A stretch of 64,000 bases of DNA, from the NCBI RefSeq assembly GCF_002234675.1, contig NC_019866.2, positions 13,359,261 through 13,423,260 on the forward strand, in the 5' to 3' direction. Below the pieces are notes generated by a model. It did no database searches and was not told the origin of the DNA. It worked only from the letters and a program-made list of their open reading frames with translations. The translations under genes were made by a program, and so were the position numbers. Shown in pieces: positions 57,500 to 64,000 of the stretch (positions are counted from its first letter, which is position 1; each line of letters starts with the position of its first letter). Source of the DNA: Oryzias latipes. Its lineage: Eukaryota; Chordata; Actinopteri; Beloniformes; Adrianichthyidae.

Positions 57500-57890
57500 G
57501 TAGTGGTGTGTAAGTGGCGTCCTATTCAAAACACAAATGGCCACCCATTGTAAAAATAATCACAAAGGAGAAATGAATAATTCCTCTTTTTCTGCCTGAC
57601 CGGCATTATATGACACCAAGTCTTATCGAAACAGAACTGTGAAAGAAAAAGCCAGGAGAAAGGTTTGAGCAATTTGCACCGCTTTGACTTTGTGCACCAA
57701 GCCTTTACCAATTGTAGTTGGTGGACATGCACTTGTAAACGGTAAAAAAACAAAAGAAGACACCTCTCCCTGCCGCTCCTTGCTTGTCTGGTATGTTGAC
57801 ACCACCGACTGAATGTGCGTTTATGAAACGGCGTATAGCGCGTTGTTGAACGTGCCAAATGCGGCCGGTGTGAACGTTATATGAAAAAAA
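57500..57890 (-). repeat. Inverted relative of the MYADM-like 2 intron repeat
   Basis: On the minus strand, shared blocks with about 3600-3790 include 'agacaagca.ggag', 'gtcttctttt', 'ttggtgtcatat' and a gttcaca motif at the start. It also contains 'tgcgtttatgaaacggcgta' and 'gcgcgttgttgaacg'. Confidence 0.6.
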
Positions 57891-58060
57891 CAGACATTTT
57901 GACCAAGCGCTGTGTACCTCTCAAAATCACTTCAACGTCAGTAAGCACAACCAGAACTTACCCATAGAAAAAAAATCATTATAAGGTGCACTGTTATTTT
58001 TTGAAAGATATTTAAGGCTTTCATGTGCACCGCATAATTTTGAAACTATGGTCATTTTAA

Positions 58061-59916
58061 TTTCATTTTTTGACCAATTTCTCAGCCTGAGTTTGGTGAG
58101 TTAGCACTAGCTCAGCTTTTTAAAGACTTAATCTCATGAAGAATTGAAAGTGAACCATCTCTGCTAATATACTCCTCCTAAATATGATTAATCTATGCAA
58201 TAAAATCGTTACCCAGAAAGAAGAACCTCAAATGACAGGCATTGGTTCCAATATCAGCTCTGGAAGTTTCCTGTTTTTAAAGAGCACCTGCTATATTTAT
58301 TTTTCTAAGAATAAAAAAGAAGCGCACACAGTGGGAGGTTTTACACTTTAAAATCAGTATTGTAATTCACTTGAGAAATATTGACAGCAGAGGGAAAATT
58401 GGCTTTGTCTTGGAAGGCTGGATCATTTTTATTTATAATAAATGTATTTCCTACTCCTCCAGTCTTTTGACACTTACCCACACCAACTGTTTTCTTCTTT
58501 TTTGATCCTTCTATCCATTTCCTTGTTTTCTTTGCTTATTTGTTGTCATTTCTTTTTAAAAACCATTGCCCTTTCTGTCTTATTTAAACATGCCATAAAA
58601 CATGCATTTGTTCTTGCCATTTTGTAAACATTTTAAAGCTCATAATCTGAAGGGAATATTTCAATTTAGTCAGGTGTAAAAAAAGCAACAATAAAAGCAA
58701 AAACAATATTATTTGGGGGCTAGTAGGAAACCAGTTTTACCTGCTGTGTGTTTCTCAGGGCTTATCGGAGGTTCACATTTTCTATTTTTGTAATAAACTA
58801 ATCTATAAAATGTCTTTAATCCCTAAACAATGACAGCTGCAAAGTCATGCCCAGTCTTTGAGAAATACTGATGATTAATCACAATAAGAAGCACTTCCCT
58901 TTGCTGCTGCTGTGTTTGCTCATTTTTGTGCCTGCAGACGGTCTGCAGGTGTGTTGTGTTGTTCTTCCCACAATTTCAACATTTTGAGTACAATTTTCCA
59001 AATGCACTCTTGCATTTCTCTGCATTATGTAATGATGTTGCTACTTATGAAAACAATACTTTAAGTAAATCTATTTCTGTGTGTATGATTTTAAAGCAGT
59101 AGTCAATGAGACTAAGCATTTTGACTGAATAACCACATTTTGAAGTTCTTTAGGTAAAAAAAATGTAAAAACTCATCAGCTGAGACCTCCAAGAACACAT
59201 AAGTCTCAGGTGTTTTTCAGCTTTGTTCCTGCTGACCTGAGCTGCAATGCATTGTGGTACAGTAATGAAGCTGAAGAAGCTGCGTAGAAATTAGTCACAA
59301 CTCTTCAATTTAAGACTGAGACTTGTTTTTTCTTTGTCACTTCAAACTCATTGGAGACTTTGAACTTCCACTCATTGTATCTGTCAAGTACTGACCTGTG
59401 TTACCTGCCAACACCACAGGTGATGTCAGCCCAGCTGTTGCCGGGTTACAAGCACAACACTAATGTAGTTATGGTTTTCCCTGGCGTTTTAAAAACCACA
59501 CCTCTTACTCTTTTTCTGTCCTGCTCCCTTGACCTTTCCACCCCTTTTCAACTGGTTTGTTTTTTTGAAATTCTATTGCTTTATCACAAACATACTCTTC
59601 TATGTGGATCCAATATTTTATCTGTTTTTTTAAAATGACATTTACTTTAACGCAGTTCTTTTTGAGGGGGTGTTGAAGGCTAGCAAATATAAACCCTCCC
59701 TCAATCTCTTTCAATTTATCATAGAAGGATTTCTTCACTTTCGGGATTTCATACCGCCTTCATTTTGACCCCCCGGTTCTTAGGTTCATGCCCCTACAGA
59801 GTTTAACAGGATTACATCTAGTTACAAAATACAACTCGTACGTCTAAAAATTTCATCACAGGTTGTGTCTATATTTGGTTAAAAAATCCTATTTGTGTAA
59901 GAAGTCTCTGTAAGGT
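58061..59916. other. Gene-free spacer
   Basis: No gene, RNA or bounded repeat found. The palindromic string gcagacggtctgc near 58935 is a small perfect inverted repeat of unknown meaning. Confidence 0.4.
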
Positions 59917-60478
59917 TAAAGACTCACTCCAATAATTGTGTTTTTGGTGTTTCTCATGATGGAAGACCTGTGTGAAGAAAATTAAGCTCCGAATTGTATG
60001 TAAAAAATGCTGTTTGAAAAAGATTGTAGCACTGACGCAGATGTGACAATTGGCAAGCCTCAAGTTCTCTGCTCTACTCCATTTTAATTCATTCACTAGC
60101 AGACAAATAGATCCATGAACGTCTTTGTTTTCCTCGCCTGAGCTAGCATCTGGATCAAAGCTGAATGGCTGGATAGCTCCAACGTTGCTCACCATTTTTG
60201 TTGCACTAGTAATGTTAGGTCGGGGGTGTGAGGGGCTGTAAGTTAAAGGGAAAATGTATGAATAGATGGGCAATGGGATGTGGGTGCAGGGTTGCTCTGG
60301 CAAAAAAAATAAAATAGATAACTGGTGAACTTCTAACGAGCGTTTGCCACTCTGCAGAAACTATGTCCTAGAAAACAACAGGCTTTTGTATGTTGGCTAA
60401 AAACTGCAGGTCATAGTTGAAAGACCACTGGGAACACTTCAAAAATGGATCAAAAGATGATCAGAGTGGGACTTTTAA
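59917..60478. mobile_element. Repeat family X, inverted copy with TIRs
   Basis: Left TAAAGACTCACTCCAAT; right end AGAGTGGGACTTTTA, complement TAAAAGTCCCACTCT. Interior is the reverse complement of the 52.4-kb copy in places ('ctgcagaaactatgtcctag', 'agcagacaaatag', 'tctactccatttta'). About 560 bp. Confidence 0.75.
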
Positions 60479-61400
60479 GTAATTTCATGATGAGAATTGC
60501 GCAGAGATAAGCTTATTGTACAAAAAAATGTTAAAGGAGAGAAAAGTATTTAATTCTTTTCTGCAAAGGCTTCCTGATTGTCATTGCAGGACTGTGAGTA
60601 AACCTTCCTGTAAACAAAAAGGGGAACTGTGCTGATAATAAAGGACACTCTTCTTAAAAGCTAAAGAGCTGGAGTTGTGTATTCTGACTGTGCAGACTTG
60701 ATTAAACTCAATTATAGTTTGACTGACTTCTTTACAATAGCAATTGTATAGAAGAAATCATATCCAAACTGACTTTAAACAGCATAAGTTAAGGATGTTA
60801 CATAAAACTATGGGAACTGGAGATTCACAGGGAATCTTGTAGATTTTGAGCAATGTGAGAAACATAAATATATTACTCCTTCTTGATGTACAGTCATACT
60901 TAGTTCATTCAATTTTTTTTTTTTACAGCATGTCATAACTTCGGGCCTTCCATCTCAAACCCTGAAGTGTCACTGGCATTTGTTTTATGACAGCCCCAGA
61001 GGGGACTCAGACCTGGTGTGCCTTGGTAACTTGAAGGTCACAGTGTTGGCTGATTTTTTTGCGTGACACAAGCACCAAACTCTACTTTTCTTAAACAAAA
61101 CCCACAATTTATTAAACACTGTGACATTTTTTGGTCTTCAGTAACCATAAAGAGAAAATGGGACACAGAAATGGAGTGTTTATGGCTGAGCAGAGTTCAT
61201 GTTCATCAGTGAGATTTATGTTACCCTTGTCCAAAAGTGCCCTCAGTGTGTGTTTTATGGTACTAATATGAATTGCAGTTAAAGTGCACACAGAGCAGAG
61301 TATAATATATGTCCACCGGTTCCCCTCTGGAGACAGCACAGTTATTTTGCCTTTTACAAGTTTCTGTTGTGCTCCAGAAACAATGTACTAAACAAAAATG
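60479..61400. other. Gene-free spacer
   Basis: Nothing recognised on either strand. Confidence 0.4.
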
Positions 61401-61409
61401 CTGTACAGC

Positions 61410-61937
61410 CAGTGGTGGAGCTAGAACACCTTAAATGGGGGGTGGGTGGGAGGGGGACAGAAGACTCTGGAAGAGGGGCAAATGAAACCGTTGCTCTTCT
61501 CAGCTCAAAGTGTTGTGCAGCAAACAGCTCAAACATACCAACTGGCCAAAACTCCGAATTTTTTGGATCCATTTTAACCGTCAACACTCAGGATCCGTGA
61601 CACTTGGATTTGTTTTCCTATAACATGAGGTTTTTTTTAAAATAAGAATTTCCTTTTGCCATAACGTGGAAACCTTCTGGCTAAGACCGGGTTGCTGACG
61701 GCCTACATGTAGATGGGCAGGCATACACAATACAGGAGCGTAGCAAATCATTTGAGGGACTCAAGATTTCCTTTATATAATATTGCTTTAGTTATTTTTG
61801 CAATGCTGAAAGCAGCTTGTATCGATGATTTCTTCATCTTTGTCATTATTGATAGCAGTGTTCACTCAAAAATCGAGAAGCAAAGCTTTTTGCTGGGGGG
61901 CAAGCTGCCCCACTTGCCCCCTGCAGCCCCTCCTCTG
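61410..61937. mobile_element. Possible short hAT-like element
   Basis: Left CAGTGGTGGAGCTAG; right GCCCCTCCTCTG, whose complement CAGAGGAGGGGC partly matches. G-rich 'ggggggtgggtggga' and C-rich 'gccccacttgccccctgcagcccc' occur near opposite ends as in hAT elements of the CAGTGGCGGAGC type. The string ctgtaca flanks both sides but is offset by one base, so the target duplication is doubtful. Confidence 0.4.
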
Positions 61938-64000
61938 CTGTACACTTGTGTTCTACACTAGAAACTCAGACAAAGTTTAATCTTTTAGCCACAAATTCCT
62001 ACAATGACATCAACACTTATTGCAAGTGAGTGCTCTTTTCTCTGATGCTTTGTGTTCTCTGCATGATTTACTGATGGTTTAGCTTAAGATTTTCTTTTAA
62101 ATTTTTTCATATTTCTTTGCAACACCATAACAGAAGGACATTGATACTACTGTCATTTTGCATAAAGACTAAGTTCCAAAACAGAAACATACTAAGCTTG
62201 TTTTTTCATTTCCTTTACAGCCAATTTACAATCCTAAACTACTTTTTAAATGTTTGAAATCTTTTGTAAAAACACCCTCAAGGTCAAGATTTCTCTGTTT
62301 TCTACTGAAAATGTGTGTTATGAAAAAAATAAAGCAGACTGCAGTTGGATTTGTAATGTGTTTTCATAAATCAATAGGAGGAGCTGCAGTCTTTCAAAAA
62401 TGCAGCTGCCTCTGCATGTTTCAACATGTTCCTTTGACATTTGTCGTGTTTGCGGGTCAGCAGAGATCCACAATGACATTGTTGAAAATGTGTACAGGTC
62501 AGTCTGATTTGTGCATAAATACAGAACCACTCTGAATTGATATGGCCTTCTTGGGGTGCAAAGCAACAGTGAATAATTGCTGATTTTTATTTTTTATGTG
62601 AGCTATTTTGCAGTGCTAAGGCCTTCAGTTAATCTAATACTGATAAACTATTCTCAGCTGCTTTGACTGCTGACCAGGCTGTTTACCCTTCCTCCTATTT
62701 TTCCATCCCCTTCATCTATCCATCTGTCCCTCGGAGTCTCTTTTGCTTGCGAACGGGAGCAGATGGAGGGGGAGTGTGTTGCCTAACACCAGGTGGTCAA
62801 TTGATAGAGGGAATGTGGGATGAAGGGATGGAGGGTGCTCCTGTAGTCACGGCACCTCCGTGCAGCCTTCGCTGACCTGCAATAACACCACAGCTACGCT
62901 TGCAGTGGTGTTTTAAAAAAAATCGAGTCACATTTTTGGAGTCCTGAGCTGGCTTTGTGAGGAAAAGTGAGAAAAAAAATCATTTTGCTCTAATGCCTCA
63001 TTCTCTGGCTGCCTCAGCGGGAAACTCATTAAAGAAAGGGTTTTCATTGTGAGATGATTAAGTTAGCCACATAACTCTTTCATGTCTCTCCTAATTAACC
63101 AACAACATACACCATTATGAATAAAACATGAAAGTACAGCCATAGTTAATTCGGAAAGCTGTCTTTATCCACATGTCATCTGAGATTTTACAGTTTTCTA
63201 TCTCTGCAGTTTTGCTCAGATGACCGCATCAGGTTACATGGAACACTCCAGCGTTAGATCCAAAATATTCCACTGTCCATATCGTCTTCCTGCTCATCCC
63301 TCTGCTCCAGTCCCTGTTTTTTTTGTTTGCAATATAATCTCTGGACGGACGTCAAATAGACAAACTGATAGCTGGAGCGTGCAAATACACACACAAGCTA
63401 AATCTGTCAACATTTGCAGGTTGCAGTTGGTTCAATCATTGGAGTGCACACTGCTTAATGGAATGAGTTCACTCCTTATTTGCTGGAAAAAGTGTTTTTC
63501 AAATATAATTTGTGAGAGGTGAGGGATGTCATCATACTGTTTAAGTCTTGAGGCTGGTAATAATCTGTAGAAAAGAAAATCCTTTCAGCAGTTTACCCAA
63601 AAAGAACTCCAGCTCTAGTATTTGAAAAGACTAGTTATGGTGGGGAGTTTAGCTGGTACCTGTAATCATTTAATTGCACCACCTTAACCTTACAGGGAGG
63701 GCAAGGGGAAAAAGATCCTCCCACACCTACTTGCCCCCCAATTTTGGAGTCAATATTAGTATCATTATCAAAGATTAAGACACCATCAAGACAAGCTTCC
63801 TTAAGCATTGCAAAAATAACAAAAATGTAATATTATCAATAAATCCCTTAAATGATTTGCCTCACCCTATATTGTGTCCGTCAGCACACTGGCCTTAACC
63901 AAATCTGTGCTGTTTCCTTGCTATGGCAGGAGGGAATTAGTACGGTACTTTTTGGAAGACTCATTATTAAAAACTTATCCATAATACAAAATTTTTGAAA
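61938..64000. other. Gene-free terminal region
   Basis: No conserved coding sequence. The stretch 62960-63130 is unique-looking and AT-core rich (ctaattaacc, catgtctctc) but has no assignable function. Confidence 0.35.

Larger units (their letters stand above)
56454..58060. mobile_element. Decayed DNA element with nested insertions
   Basis: The left edge 'tactgtattttccgcactatag ... caccggattata' and the right edge 'attataaggtgcactgtta ... tgtgcaccgcataa' share the 'gcaccggattata / ataaggtgca' motifs typical of a widespread fish non-autonomous family. Between them lie MITE copy D and a repeat related to that in the MYADM-like 2 intron. The right terminal repeat is too decayed to fix the end. 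Confidence 0.45.

Noticed and set aside
59869-60303. 144-codon minus-strand frame
   Set aside because: Lies inside repeat family X and contains no domain; the related copy at 52.4 kb lacks it.
43700-64000. Search for a further protein-coding gene in the last 20 kb
   Set aside because: No series of frames with compatible splice phases or recognisable domains was found; isolated frames are short and lack conservation cues.

Overview
The window is nuclear DNA of a ray-finned fish. Genes are split by GT-AG introns, the AT-rich spacers are full of microsatellites, and there are many teleost-type transposons (hAT and Harbinger-like elements, tRNA-derived SINEs, 5'-truncated LINEs). The coding genes read most like an acanthomorph such as a medaka-like species, but the species cannot be fixed from sequence alone. 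Nothing bacterial or viral was seen.

Layout. (1) 1-8.5 kb, minus strand: a tandem array of three MYADM-like (myeloid-associated differentiation marker) genes, each coding for about 283-284 residues with eight membrane segments (two MARVEL units). Genes 2 and 3 share a phase-0 intron after codon 89. Gene 1 reads straight through the same point. (2) 8.5-13.6 kb: gene-free repeat zone with two tRNA-type SINEs and a young 5'-truncated LINE-1 with a perfect 15-bp target duplication. (3) 13.6-16.4 kb, plus strand: a four-exon gene for a 121-residue LITAF-domain protein. Its third intron holds a 1.25-kb hAT-like element, itself hit by a MITE. (4) 16.6-19.4 kb: a group of LINE 3' ends (R4/Rex6-type endonuclease end, RTE-type tail, another reverse-transcriptase end) and a MITE. 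(5) 20.1-43.5 kb, plus strand: spag9 (JIP4), resolved here into 29 coding exons that keep frame from ATG to stop and give 1254 residues. Its introns carry two complete non-autonomous hAT elements, a Harbinger-like element and a very large palindrome. (6) 43.5-64 kb: no recognisable gene; several interspersed repeats, some of them inverted copies of repeats near the MYADM genes and in spag9.

The three gene families are not one pathway. MYADM-like proteins are membrane-organising tetraspanning-repeat proteins, LITAF proteins are monotopic endosomal membrane zinc proteins, and JIP4 is a cytosolic scaffold linking JNK/p38 signalling and kinesin/dynein to endosomes and lysosomes. A shared theme of membrane traffic is plausible but may be chance. 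I saw no convincing new biological system. The best leads are a cluster of three candidate in-frame microexons with a 400-bp palindrome beside them in spag9, the intron presence/absence pattern in the MYADM array, and the repeat families that recur across the window.
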